IMG/VR virus record: IMGVR_UViG_3300028394_000052
Coordinates: 34,798 to 98,797 of that record
Strand: one strand, 5' to 3'
Length of the DNA: 64,000 bases
From: a virus
The translations under genes were made by a program, and so were the position numbers. The notes beneath the pieces were generated by a model. The model was not told the origin of the DNA. It saw only the letters and a program-made list of their open reading frames with translations, and made no database searches. Shown piece by piece: positions 25,449-32,440 of this stretch (positions are counted from its first letter, which is position 1; each line of letters opens with the position of its first letter).

Positions 25449-26228
25449 ATGGGGAGAAGAAAGAAAATAGCATTTAAGCTAAATCCTGAGTGGATGTTAA
25501 AAGAGCCGTTGGATTTTGAATACAATAAATATACTTTATTGGATTACATACAGAAATGCGAGCAGAGGTTAGATAAGTTTGAAATTTATCCTGACTTTGT
25601 TGAGTTGTCGTTACACTTGGCAAACATGCAATCATTATCCAAAGAAAATACTCTCCTACTTACAGACAAAAAATTTCATTCTTATGATGATGAAATCATG
25701 TTAAAAGATTTGTATCCAAAGAAGCCAAGAGAAATGTCTAAAGAAGAGGAGGACGAGTTGGGTAGGACAATCAAATATTCAAACAACAAATTATTTGACA
25801 CATTCAATATTGCAAAATCTATTTGGAACATTGTGTTTGATGAAGTTGAAATCTCAATCAAAAAGAATAAAGAACACTTGGTTGCGGGTTCAGGATATGT
25901 TTTTTATTATAGAAAGTTGGATAATAAAGTTTATGTTTGGGAATATGAAATCAAAAAGAAACGAGGAGATATAAACATAAGTCAAACTTATATAACTAAG
26001 ATATATGAGAACACTCCTGACAAAACAACATTACTTTCAATCATCGAAAACCATTCCAAGTTTAACAAAACTGAATACTATAAAGACTTACCAGTATTTG
26101 AAATGTCATGTAGTCAGAATTTTCCAATGGAACAAGCCATCGTACCAATCATGAAACGAAAAATAACCGCATATATTTTTCAAATAGTTAACATGGTTAA
26201 GGTAAAAAACTTTGACTCTGAAATATAA
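25449..26228 (+). CDS. conserved-type jumbo phage protein, 259 aa
   Basis: The product starts MGRRKKIAFKLNPEWMLKEP and contains DFVELSLHLANMQSLSKENT and FDTFNIAKSIWNIVFDEVEI. I recall strongly similar proteins across large Bacteroidota-type phages. No role is known to me. A TTATTTGG-like sequence and TTGTTGT lie shortly upstream. Confidence 0.78.
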   Translation: MGRRKKIAFKLNPEWMLKEPLDFEYNKYTLLDYIQKCEQRLDKFEIYPDFVELSLHLANMQSLSKENTLLLTDKKFHSYDDEIMLKDLYPKKPREMSKEEEDELGRTIKYSNNKLFDTFNIAKSIWNIVFDEVEISIKKNKEHLVAGSGYVFYYRKLDNKVYVWEYEIKKKRGDINISQTYITKIYENTPDKTTLLSIIENHSKFNKTEYYKDLPVFEMSCSQNFPMEQAIVPIMKRKITAYIFQIVNMVKVKNFDSEI

Positions 26229-26246
26229 TATACTTATATTTGTGTC

Positions 26247-26621
26247 GTGGGATTCAATAAACGACATATCAATATTGAAAGAAGTTTAAAGTTACTTCAT
26301 GAAAATAAATTGAAAGAGTATTACGGTAAGAGTGATGCTCTTTTTTTTGAAGATAAAGAAAGTCTTAAGGTTTATGACTTACACAATGAAGGTAATACAG
26401 ATGAAGAAATTTTAAAAATAATAACTAAACAGATGGATACTGAATCAACTAAAAAATTATTGTCTAAATTAAGACAACCCATTCACATCGATTATATTGC
26501 AAAGTATATCCTAAGAATTCCTGAGGATGAGGCAAGAGTTGAACTAAACAAACTTATTGAAGAAAATTTAATCGAAGAATCTACCTATGCAAAAGATTAT
26601 TATGTGATTAAACCCTTGTAA
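26247..26621 (+). CDS. hypothetical protein with possible winged-helix C-terminus
   Basis: The best start is a GTG (MGFNKRHINIERSLKLLHEN). A TATATTTG-like box (TTATATTTG) lies immediately upstream, so a near-leaderless GTG start is plausible. The C-terminal 60 residues (HIDYIAKYILRIPEDEARVE followed by LNKLIEENLIEE) look like a winged helix. Regulatory function is possible but unproven. Confidence 0.65.
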   Translation: MGFNKRHINIERSLKLLHENKLKEYYGKSDALFFEDKESLKVYDLHNEGNTDEEILKIITKQMDTESTKKLLSKLRQPIHIDYIAKYILRIPEDEARVELNKLIEENLIEESTYAKDYYVIKPL

Positions 26622-26647
26622 ATAAACAAATAATAAAAAAAAATAAT

Positions 26648-26809
26648 ATGTTTTGGATGTATTTTATTTTAGCGATTACAGTAGTTGTAAATTTAATCAT
26701 AATGTATTTTATGATGGTAAGACCTCTTCAAAGAGAAAACAAGGCATTAAAAGAAGAAATGCATCAACAAATTAAAATTGGTTTCTATAAAGAAAAAGAA
26801 GATGAGTGA
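26648..26809 (+). CDS. small membrane-anchored protein, 53 aa
   Basis: The frame starts at 26648 and encodes one membrane helix (MYFILAITVVVNLIIMYFMM) followed by a charged helix. Its 3' end overlaps the DUF3310 gene by 8 bases, the coupling typical of this genome. Function unknown. Confidence 0.65.
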   Translation: MFWMYFILAITVVVNLIIMYFMMVRPLQRENKALKEEMHQQIKIGFYKEKEDE

Positions 26810-27026
26810 ACAAGTAAATCACCCCCAACATTACGGAGGGGAAGACAATCCATACGAAGCAATCAAAGTTATCGAGGCGTGGGAATTAGATTTCCATCTT
26901 GGAAATACTGTTAAATATATTTCAAGGGCGGGAAAAAAAGAAAAAGATAAAGAATTACAAGACCTGAATAAGGCTCTATGGTATCTACAAAGACGAATAG
27001 ATAATTTAAAGAATAGTAAGATATGA
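26802..27026 (+). CDS. DUF3310 family protein (putative nucleotide kinase-like)
   Basis: The 74-residue product shows the DUF3310 signature: VNHPQHYGGEDNPYEAIKVI, LGNTVKYISRAGKKEKDK and a final LNKALWYLQRRI. Family members are common in phages and have been annotated as nucleotide-kinase-like on weak grounds. I chose ATG 26802 because the motif starts there. It is followed by a 4-base overlap with a DNA methylase gene, suggesting work in DNA or nucleotide metabolism. Confidence 0.9.
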   Translation: MSEQVNHPQHYGGEDNPYEAIKVIEAWELDFHLGNTVKYISRAGKKEKDKELQDLNKALWYLQRRIDNLKNSKI

Positions 27027-27874
27027 TAGAAACAGGAAAAATATTACAAGGTGATTGTATCGAGGTAATGAAAACATTACCGTTAGAATCTGTTGATTTA
27101 GTTGTGACATCACCACCATACAATGTTGGAATCGAATACGATAGTCATGACGACAGAATGAGTATGGAGGATTACTGGGAGTTTTCACGAAAATGGTTGA
27201 CCGAAGCCTACAACACATTGAAAGATGATGGTAGAATTGCTGTAAACATCCCATACGAAGTGAACGTACAGGATAGAGGTGGACGAGTATTGTTTATGTC
27301 AGAGTTTTGGGCTATCATGAAACAGGTTGGGTTTAAGTTTTATGGTCTTGTTGACCTTGATGAGAATTCACCACACAGAAGTAAGACCACAGCTTGGGGT
27401 TCATGGATGAGTCCTTCAAGTCCTTACATCTACAATCCAAAGGAGTGTGTTATCTTGGCTTATAAGAAAGACAGGATTAAAAAAATTAAAGGTGAACCAC
27501 AATGGAAAGCTGACATGGTTGACATGGAACAGGAAGATGGTACCGTAAAAACCAAAGCGATATATCAGGATAATGATAAGAAAGAATTTATGTCTTTGGT
27601 TTATGGTCAGTGGGAATACTTTGCGGATACAAGACAACAAACTAAGGCGACCTTCTCAATGGATATTCCAATGAAAGCGATTAAGATTCTAACTTATAAG
27701 AACGATGTAATTCTTGACCCTTTTGCTGGTAGTGGGACTAGTTTATGTGCCGCTGAGATTAGTGGAAGACGATGGATTGGAATAGAATTGAGTGAAAACT
27801 ACAGTAAAGTTGCTCAAGATAGAGTTCAACACTTTATTGACCGAAATAAACAAATGGAAATGGAATTTAAATAA
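27023..27874 (+). CDS. DNA methyltransferase (N4-cytosine/N6-adenine, TSPPYN type)
   Basis: The 283-residue product has the catalytic motif first (VVTSPPYNVGIEYDSHDD, near residue 30) and the AdoMet motif late (ILDPFAGSGTSLCAAEISGR, near 234). This is the beta-class order of N4-cytosine or N6-adenine methylases. It ends with ERNYSKVAQ-like helix (LSENYSKVAQDRVQ). It is the third methylase in the window and has no partner endonuclease. A terminator overlaps its stop codon. Confidence 0.93.
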   Translation: MIETGKILQGDCIEVMKTLPLESVDLVVTSPPYNVGIEYDSHDDRMSMEDYWEFSRKWLTEAYNTLKDDGRIAVNIPYEVNVQDRGGRVLFMSEFWAIMKQVGFKFYGLVDLDENSPHRSKTTAWGSWMSPSSPYIYNPKECVILAYKKDRIKKIKGEPQWKADMVDMEQEDGTVKTKAIYQDNDKKEFMSLVYGQWEYFADTRQQTKATFSMDIPMKAIKILTYKNDVILDPFAGSGTSLCAAEISGRRWIGIELSENYSKVAQDRVQHFIDRNKQMEMEFK

Positions 27875-27898
27875 AAGGGTTTAACAACCCTTTTTTTT
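27873..27898 (+). terminator. intrinsic terminator after the methylase
   Basis: AAAAGGGTT pairs with AACCCTTTT around a 4-base loop followed by more T. Confidence 0.85.
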
Positions 27899-27908
27899 GT
27901 TTTATGGA

Positions 27909-27916
27909 TATTTATT
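27909..27916 (+). promoter_or_regulatory. class B promoter (TATTTATT)
   Basis: TATTTATT lies 12 bases before the ATG at 27929, at the head of a two-gene unit whose products both start with leaders. Confidence 0.5.
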
Positions 27917-27928
27917 TAAAAAACTAAT

Positions 27929-28297
27929 ATGGGACAAAAAATTATAAAATTAACAGAATCGGATTTAACAAGAATAGTTAAACGTGTTATTAAAGAACAA
28001 ACAGAGGGATATAATTACAATAGAGCAATCCAATGTTTTTTAAATAAAAAAGGTATCAAAGATGATGAAGGAAAGGCATTGGTAATTGACGGAAGTATTG
28101 GTAATTATCCAAAATCTAAATCAGCGCAAGCGATAAGTAATTATCAGGCTAAAATTGGAGTATATCCTGCTGACGGAGTTTGGGGTCCTGATACTATGAG
28201 TAAGATGTTAAATAAAGATAAAGAGATGTTCAAGCAATGTGTTTCCGATTATGGTGATATCCTTGATAAAGGCGCTCACTTCTTTGGATTAGATTAA
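27929..28297 (+). CDS. leader-bearing protein with peptidoglycan-binding-like domain
   Basis: The 122-residue product starts with the clearest leader in the window (KLTESDLTRIVKRVIKEQ). A domain with the PG_binding_1 pattern follows: YNRAIQCFLNKK, SAQAISNYQAKIG and the terminal GVYPADGVWGPDTMSKML. Such domains bind peptidoglycan. With the leader, a virion-associated wall-binding or delivered protein is likely. The stop overlaps the next ATG by one base. Confidence 0.75.
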   Translation: MGQKIIKLTESDLTRIVKRVIKEQTEGYNYNRAIQCFLNKKGIKDDEGKALVIDGSIGNYPKSKSAQAISNYQAKIGVYPADGVWGPDTMSKMLNKDKEMFKQCVSDYGDILDKGAHFFGLD

Positions 28298-29694
28298 TGA
28301 AAATGTTAATTAAAGAAACTGGAATAAGAGATATTTCAGCTTTAAGAAAAAGATATCCTAAAGCTGAAATATACTTTCACCAAGATTTGGATGGAGTAAC
28401 AACTGCAATTGCAATGAAAAGATACCTTGAAAATAATGGTATTGAAGTTGTAGGTACTCACATAATCCAATACGGTGACAAAGAATTCTCAGTTAAAAAG
28501 AACGACGCACAGGGAGATGTGATGCCAGTTCTTGTAGATTTTGCTCACGGTAAGCCAATGTTCGTAATTCATACGGACCACCACGACAAACAAGTGGGAG
28601 TTGAAAAAGGTACTTCAAAACAATTCAGAGGTGCTCGTTCAAACGTAGAAACAATATCACAAGTAGTATCACCAAGAGATTTGTTTCCATCATCAGACAT
28701 CTTATTAATCAATACTGTTGATTCTGCAGATTATGCTAAATATGACATTACACCTGATGAGGTGGTTAATTACATTTATCGATTAGATAAAGACAAACCA
28801 CTTCAAAAGAATAAAATGTTGTTAGGTTTGGTTATTAATAAGTTATTGTTGGCGTTTAAAAATAAACCAGGGTTTTTAGAATCGTTAGTTATGGATTCAG
28901 AACCATCTTTAATGTCTATTTTAAATAGTATTAAAGATTGGATGAAAAAAACAAACGCAGCTAAACCTGAAGAACTACAGAAAAACGCTGAAGATTATAA
29001 ACAAAATATGAAGAACTATCCAAGAGTTAGTGATAGTATCATTTTTCAATATGGTGGTGGTAATATGTTTAAACCTGGTTCTTATGATAGATACACACCA
29101 TTTAGAAACAATCCTGAAGCGGACTTTTTAATTATGGCATGGCCAATGGGATTGGTTCAAGCATCTTGTAATCCATTCAAAAAAGAAAGAGAATTAAAAG
29201 GTGTTAACTTAGGTGAAATCGCTCAAGAAGTTATAAGTAAATGGGAAGACCAACTAAAACAAAGAACAATTCCTCTATCAACTATTAAGTGGGTTAGTGA
29301 AACTTCTGTGGGTCCTGAAAGTATTGGATTCACATTTAAAGACTTTGAAGCATTATATGGTGATAAGTTTACCACTATAGAAGGTGGTGAAAAAGTTTTG
29401 GACCATATTCAAGATATGATGGAAACACCATTCAAAGATTTAACTGAAGAACATAGAAATATGTTAGATAAAATTGGAATCAATGCATGGGATTTAATTC
29501 AATCAAATTCAGGTGGACACAAATGTATTACAAACATTTCTGGTTTAAATTATTTGGGTAGAAGTAAAAGACCACCTCAATCTCAAAATAGATATGACTC
29601 TGAAAGTGATGATTCACCTTCAGTTAAGTTTACAAAGATGATTGCAAATGAGTTTGAAAGAAAACTTAAAGAAAAAATCGCAGAATCAAAGTAA
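28297..29694 (+). CDS. DHH-family phosphoesterase-like protein
   Basis: The 465-residue product has the DHH motifs in order: FHQDLDGVTTA (motif I, near residue 28), VLVDFAHG (II), HTDHHDK (III, near 94) and NTVDSADYA (IV). DHH proteins include RecJ nuclease, oligoribonuclease NrnA and cyclic-dinucleotide phosphodiesterases. The remaining 350 residues do not show a clear DHHA1 domain. The protein begins MKMLIKETG, which holds the leader-like I-K-E site. It could be a virion-delivered nuclease or a degrader of signal nucleotides; either is inference. Confidence 0.75.
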   Translation: MKMLIKETGIRDISALRKRYPKAEIYFHQDLDGVTTAIAMKRYLENNGIEVVGTHIIQYGDKEFSVKKNDAQGDVMPVLVDFAHGKPMFVIHTDHHDKQVGVEKGTSKQFRGARSNVETISQVVSPRDLFPSSDILLINTVDSADYAKYDITPDEVVNYIYRLDKDKPLQKNKMLLGLVINKLLLAFKNKPGFLESLVMDSEPSLMSILNSIKDWMKKTNAAKPEELQKNAEDYKQNMKNYPRVSDSIIFQYGGGNMFKPGSYDRYTPFRNNPEADFLIMAWPMGLVQASCNPFKKERELKGVNLGEIAQEVISKWEDQLKQRTIPLSTIKWVSETSVGPESIGFTFKDFEALYGDKFTTIEGGEKVLDHIQDMMETPFKDLTEEHRNMLDKIGINAWDLIQSNSGGHKCITNISGLNYLGRSKRPPQSQNRYDSESDDSPSVKFTKMIANEFERKLKEKIAESK

Positions 29695-30033
29695 GTATTC
29701 AACTGTATCACCTGGTTCAATCTCCAAGTATTCACAACTTCCACCTTCAACTTCCAATACAATATTTCCATTTCCACCATAACTTGGACATTCATTACCG
29801 TTACAAGGAGGACAATTATAATGTATGTTTACAATGACATTATTTCTAATGATGAGAATATCTAATGGTATAATACAATTCTTCATCCAAAAAGATTGTT
29901 TGTCTCCACCCATTAAAAATAATAGACCTTCGAACGTAGCTCCAAATGTTTTACCCATCATCCCAATAGATTGAGATTTCTTATCTATTAAAGTTTTTAC
30001 ATTAAAAATATTGTCGTTGATTCTAACTTTCAT
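29686..30033 (-). CDS. DUF192 family protein
   Basis: The 115-residue product fits DUF192: SIGMMGKTFGATFEGLLFLM, FWMKNCIIPLDILII, and a terminal VLEVEGGSCEYLEIEPGD. The function of the family is unknown; members are often exported or next to envelope genes. Here there is no signal peptide. I chose 30033 because a reverse-strand TATTTATA box ends 3 bases before it. It overlaps the DHH gene by 9 bases. Confidence 0.9.
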   Translation of the reverse strand: MKVRINDNIFNVKTLIDKKSQSIGMMGKTFGATFEGLLFLMGGDKQSFWMKNCIIPLDILIIRNNVIVNIHYNCPPCNGNECPSYGGNGNIVLEVEGGSCEYLEIEPGDTVEYLL

Positions 30034-30036
30034 ACA

Positions 30037-30044
30037 TATAAATA
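30037..30044 (-). promoter_or_regulatory. class B promoter (TATTTATA), reverse strand
   Basis: On the reverse strand TATTTATA is followed after 3 bases by the ATG of the DUF192 gene. Confidence 0.55.
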
Positions 30045-30343
30045 CAAATAATAGTGGAAGATATGTCAATTTAAACTTTTTTATAGAAAAAATTTGACTT
30101 ATCCATAAAAATATAGTACTTTTGAAATTGTTGGGTATATTTATTGTTTCAGTCAGAAATGACGGACATCCCCAAAAAAAGTTTCATAATATATATTTGA
30201 CAAAATGAGAATTTTGTTTTAACTTTGTGAAACAATTGAGATGAGAGTCTCAAAAAAAATGTCCCACAGACATTTGATTATTTCAAAAAATAGTTTTATC
30301 TTTGTGGGACATTACTTTGAAAGTTCTTTTACTTAAGATATAT
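30045..30343. other. promoter-rich intergenic region before the tRNA
   Basis: No convincing gene is seen here. The region holds a TAACTTTG box (30220-30227), then a TATCTTTG box (30297-30304). A 9-base inverted repeat, TGTCCCACA (30260-30268) and TGTGGGACA (30303-30311), spans the second box. The sequence CTTTGTGAAACAATTGAG after the first box is almost repeated after the box at 30464. Confidence 0.55.
30297..30304 (+). promoter_or_regulatory. class A promoter (TATCTTTG) for the tRNA
   Basis: TATCTTTG lies 39 bases before the tRNA. Its 3' end is one arm of the TGTCCCACA/TGTGGGACA inverted repeat, which could act as an operator or fold into a hairpin at the transcript 5' end. Confidence 0.65.
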
Positions 30344-30416
30344 CGCGAGATGGTAGCAGCGGTAGCTCGCAAGGCTCATAACCTTGAGGTCGGGGGTTCG
30401 ATTCCCTCTCTCGCAA
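30344..30416 (+). tRNA. initiator-type tRNA(Met), anticodon CAT
   Basis: The sequence folds into a cloverleaf. The acceptor stem is CGCGAGA/TCTCGCA, in which position 1 C faces position 72 A, the mismatch that marks bacterial initiator tRNA. The anticodon arm is CAAGG-CTCATAA-CCTTG, the variable loop AGGTC, and the T arm GGGGG-TTCGATT-CCCTC. The D arm (AGC/GCT) has one extra base. The anticodon stem has two, not three, consecutive G:C pairs next to the loop, unlike the E. coli initiator. No CCA is encoded. It heads a transcript region that continues to the giant RNA. Confidence 0.93.
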
Positions 30417-30463
30417 CAAAAAAAAAACTTCACAAAAAGTTTGGTAAATTGAAAACTTTATCT

Positions 30464-30471
30464 TACCTTTG
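30464..30471 (+). promoter_or_regulatory. class A promoter (TACCTTTG) for the giant RNA
   Basis: TACCTTTG is preceded about 20 bases upstream by TTTGG, a candidate -33 element. The downstream GTGAAACAATTAAG nearly repeats the sequence after the box at 30220. Confidence 0.6.
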
Positions 30472-30476
30472 TGAAA

Positions 30477-31349
30477 CAATTAAGAAAACGTTCTTTGAAT
30501 TAAAGATATTGGGCGGTCTATAGTCCATAAAATAAACCATGAAAGTGGTATAAAGTGAATCATTTGGTTAAGTGGTTTGCGGCTTCCGAAAGGGAGCTCG
30601 AGTAGACAAGCGAGATATCGTTAGACCTTGAGTACCGAGGGTGACACTGTAGGGAAACTGGTTTAATGACCAAGCGATGTGGGTCGTTTGGTTGAGGTGG
30701 GAACACCAATAAGAATAACTCGTAGAATTATTGTAAGACACATGGTTATCCGACCATACTATTGCGTGATTCAATATTAAAGTGGGTTTAAAACCGAAAG
30801 GTAAGAGGTCGTACAGGTGGTGCTGGTGATTCCTTCTTAAAGTCTCTACCAAGGGATTTAAGATGAAACAAACTTGAAGTATGAAGATAGGGATATCTTA
30901 GGGAGTAGTTAAGTATCGTGTCGTTCAAAAGATGACATGGCTTGGTCGGCGAACCGCTACTTTCATCATCCACAACCGCAAACTTTGTTAATTGATGTTT
31001 AACAACTAAAAGATACAAGGAAAAGCGTTCGCCAGTCGTGATTGACAGGTCACTACATAGTCATGAGATGTTCATGGCCGTAAAGGGTCCCAAGCCCAAT
31101 ACGATTGTTGTGAAAGTTCTCTAAGTCCGCAAGACATAATCAGGGTGGCAACCTTGAAGAGCAACGAGTAAAAACAGAGTAGATTACGACTTAAGGATTG
31201 GTTAATCTAATTGACCGTGACTGAGAGGTACTTCTCAAAAGGAAGTGGAAATCGGAGTAAACAATAATCTCCTGTAAAGTCTCTCGTAAGAAGGTGTATT
31301 CTCAACCTGAAGCCAAGAACCCCGACAAGAAATTGTTCGGGGTTTTTTG
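30477..31349 (+). ncRNA. giant structured non-coding RNA, GOLLD/ROOL-like
   Basis: About 870 bases between the tRNA and the next gene have no credible reading frame but many local helices. Examples are CTTCC-GAAA-GGGAG (30583-30596), ACCAAGCGA/TCGTTTGGT (30669-30692), GGTG-GGAA-CACC (30696-30707), ATGGT/ACCAT (30742-30757), AAGATA-GGGA-TATCTT (30884-30899) and TTGTTAA/TTAACAA (30985-31005). Several have GNRA loops. It has its own promoter and a strong terminator at 31318-31349, and is richer in G than its surroundings. Size, tRNA adjacency and phage setting match the GOLLD and ROOL giant RNAs. I could not check a covariance model, so the family name is inference and it may be a new class. Confidence 0.8.
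31318..31349 (+). terminator. intrinsic terminator of the giant RNA
   Basis: AACCCCGA...CAA pairs with TTG...TTCGGGGTT with a one-base bulge and a GAAA loop, followed by six T. Confidence 0.9.
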
Positions 31350-31359
31350 TTTTACAGGA

Positions 31360-31367
31360 TATTTATT
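31360..31367 (+). promoter_or_regulatory. class B promoter (TATTTATT)
   Basis: TATTTATT is 3 bases before the ATG at 31371, immediately after the giant-RNA terminator. The transcript would be essentially leaderless. Confidence 0.55.
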
Positions 31368-31370
31368 ATT

Positions 31371-31943
31371 ATGGAAATAATAATAACCGAACAACAATTA
31401 AAAATCATAATTGAGGGTGATTCAAAACAACAACTAACAGAAAAATGTTGGAGTGGTTATAAGAAAAAAGGAATGAAAACAATGTTTGGAAAAAGATATC
31501 CAAATTGTGTTAAGAATGAATCTGAAGATGTGGAAACAAACGAAGCTTCAAGCCCTGCTCAACAAGCTGCAATTGCAATCAATATGAAGAAAAAGGGTAT
31601 TGCACCCAAAAATGAAACTTTATATGAAGATGAATATGGTTCGGTAGAAGAAACCAATTTTATTATCGGCGATTTAATAACCGAAGCTGAATATCAGGGA
31701 AGAAAAGTTCAGTTGGGTAAAATAATGCAAGGTGACGTTAAAAAGTCCAAAGTATATGTTAAAAACGACAAAGGTAAGGTTGTTAAGGTAAACTTTGGTT
31801 TTGGTGGAACATCGGCCAAAGGTAAAATAATGAGGATTAAGAAGAATAATCCTGAAAGAAGAAAGAACTTTAGGGCAAGACACAATTGTGATACTCCTGG
31901 TCCAAGATGGAAACCAAGATATTGGGCATGTAGAACATGGTAA
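31371..31943 (+). CDS. leader-bearing putative virion protein, 190 aa
   Basis: The product starts with the leader MEIIITEQQLKIIIEG. A Cys/Lys segment (CWSGYKKKGMKTMFGKRYPN) and a low-complexity linker follow. The conserved-looking C-terminal domain reads GRKVQLGKIMQGDVKKSKVY and later NPERRKNFRARHNC, ending YWACRTW. I recall this tail in T4-like and jumbo-phage virion proteins. It probably enters the prohead and is trimmed at the leader. I chose 31371 because the class B box ends 3 bases earlier. Confidence 0.8.
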   Translation: MEIIITEQQLKIIIEGDSKQQLTEKCWSGYKKKGMKTMFGKRYPNCVKNESEDVETNEASSPAQQAAIAINMKKKGIAPKNETLYEDEYGSVEETNFIIGDLITEAEYQGRKVQLGKIMQGDVKKSKVYVKNDKGKVVKVNFGFGGTSAKGKIMRIKKNNPERRKNFRARHNCDTPGPRWKPRYWACRTW

Positions 31944-31947
31944 TAAT

Positions 31948-31978
31948 AATCCCTCACAGAAATGTGGGGGATTTTTGT
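31948..31978 (+). terminator. intrinsic terminator (CCCTCACA family)
   Basis: AATCCCTCACA pairs with TGTGGGGGATT around GAAA and is followed by T. Nearly the same stem-loop recurs at 48710, 57005 and 60633. Confidence 0.85.
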
Positions 31979-31996
31979 TTATATCAAAATTTATAT

Positions 31997-32004
31997 TATC
32001 TTTG
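31997..32004 (+). promoter_or_regulatory. class A promoter (TATCTTTG) for smpB
   Basis: TATCTTTG lies 5 bases before the ATG at 32010 and after the terminator. Confidence 0.7.
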
Positions 32005-32009
32005 TTCCC

Positions 32010-32435
32010 ATGAAAGAGGGTTTCAACATAGTAAACAGGAGAGCAAAGCATGAATACGAGTTCTTGGACACGTATCAAGCGGGTATGGTCTTGACTGGTG
32101 TTGAGGTTAAATTCATTCGTGATGGTAAGTTATCTTTTGTTGATTCTTATTGTATGTTCCAAGACGGAGAGTTATTCATGAAAAACGTATCCATCTCAGG
32201 TATTGGTAATGATAATATTAAAAGAGACCGTAAGTTACTACTTAGAAAACGTGAGTTAGTTAAACTTCAAAAGAGTTTGGATAAAGGTTTAAGTATTATC
32301 CCATACAAAATTTACCAAGTTAAAAACACCTTCAAGGTTGACATCGTACTTGCTCGTGGTAAAAAACTACACGACAAGAGACAGACCATGAAAGAAAAAG
32401 ATATTCAAAAAGAAATAAACAGAACGCTAAAATAA
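32010..32435 (+). CDS. smpB: SsrA-binding protein SmpB homologue
   Basis: The 141-residue product follows SmpB closely: NRRAKHEYEFLDTYQAGMVL, TGVEVKFIRDGK, a strand with DSYCMF, RDRKLLLRKREL and the C-terminal GKKLHDKRQTMKEKDIQK, which in SmpB inserts into the empty mRNA channel of stalled ribosomes. SmpB brings tmRNA to stalled ribosomes for trans-translation. No tmRNA is seen in the window, so it may use host tmRNA, modulate it, or interact with another RNA. The loop between the second and third conserved blocks is shorter than in bacteria. It is followed closely by a WCT-motif gene. Confidence 0.95.
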   Translation: MKEGFNIVNRRAKHEYEFLDTYQAGMVLTGVEVKFIRDGKLSFVDSYCMFQDGELFMKNVSISGIGNDNIKRDRKLLLRKRELVKLQKSLDKGLSIIPYKIYQVKNTFKVDIVLARGKKLHDKRQTMKEKDIQKEINRTLK

Positions 32436-32440
32436 ATATT

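Noticed and set aside
30302-31018. Open frames across the tRNA and the structured RNA (for example 30302-30523 plus, 30568-30852 and 30788-31018 minus)
   Set aside because: They overlap the tRNA cloverleaf and the dense hairpins, have low-quality protein composition, and lack promoters or spacing like real genes.
30477-31349. tmRNA, group I or II intron, or RNase P RNA
   Set aside because: There is no tRNA-like 3' end with a T loop, no group II domain V pattern, no group I core that I could recognise, and no RNase P conserved blocks. The size fits giant phage RNAs better.
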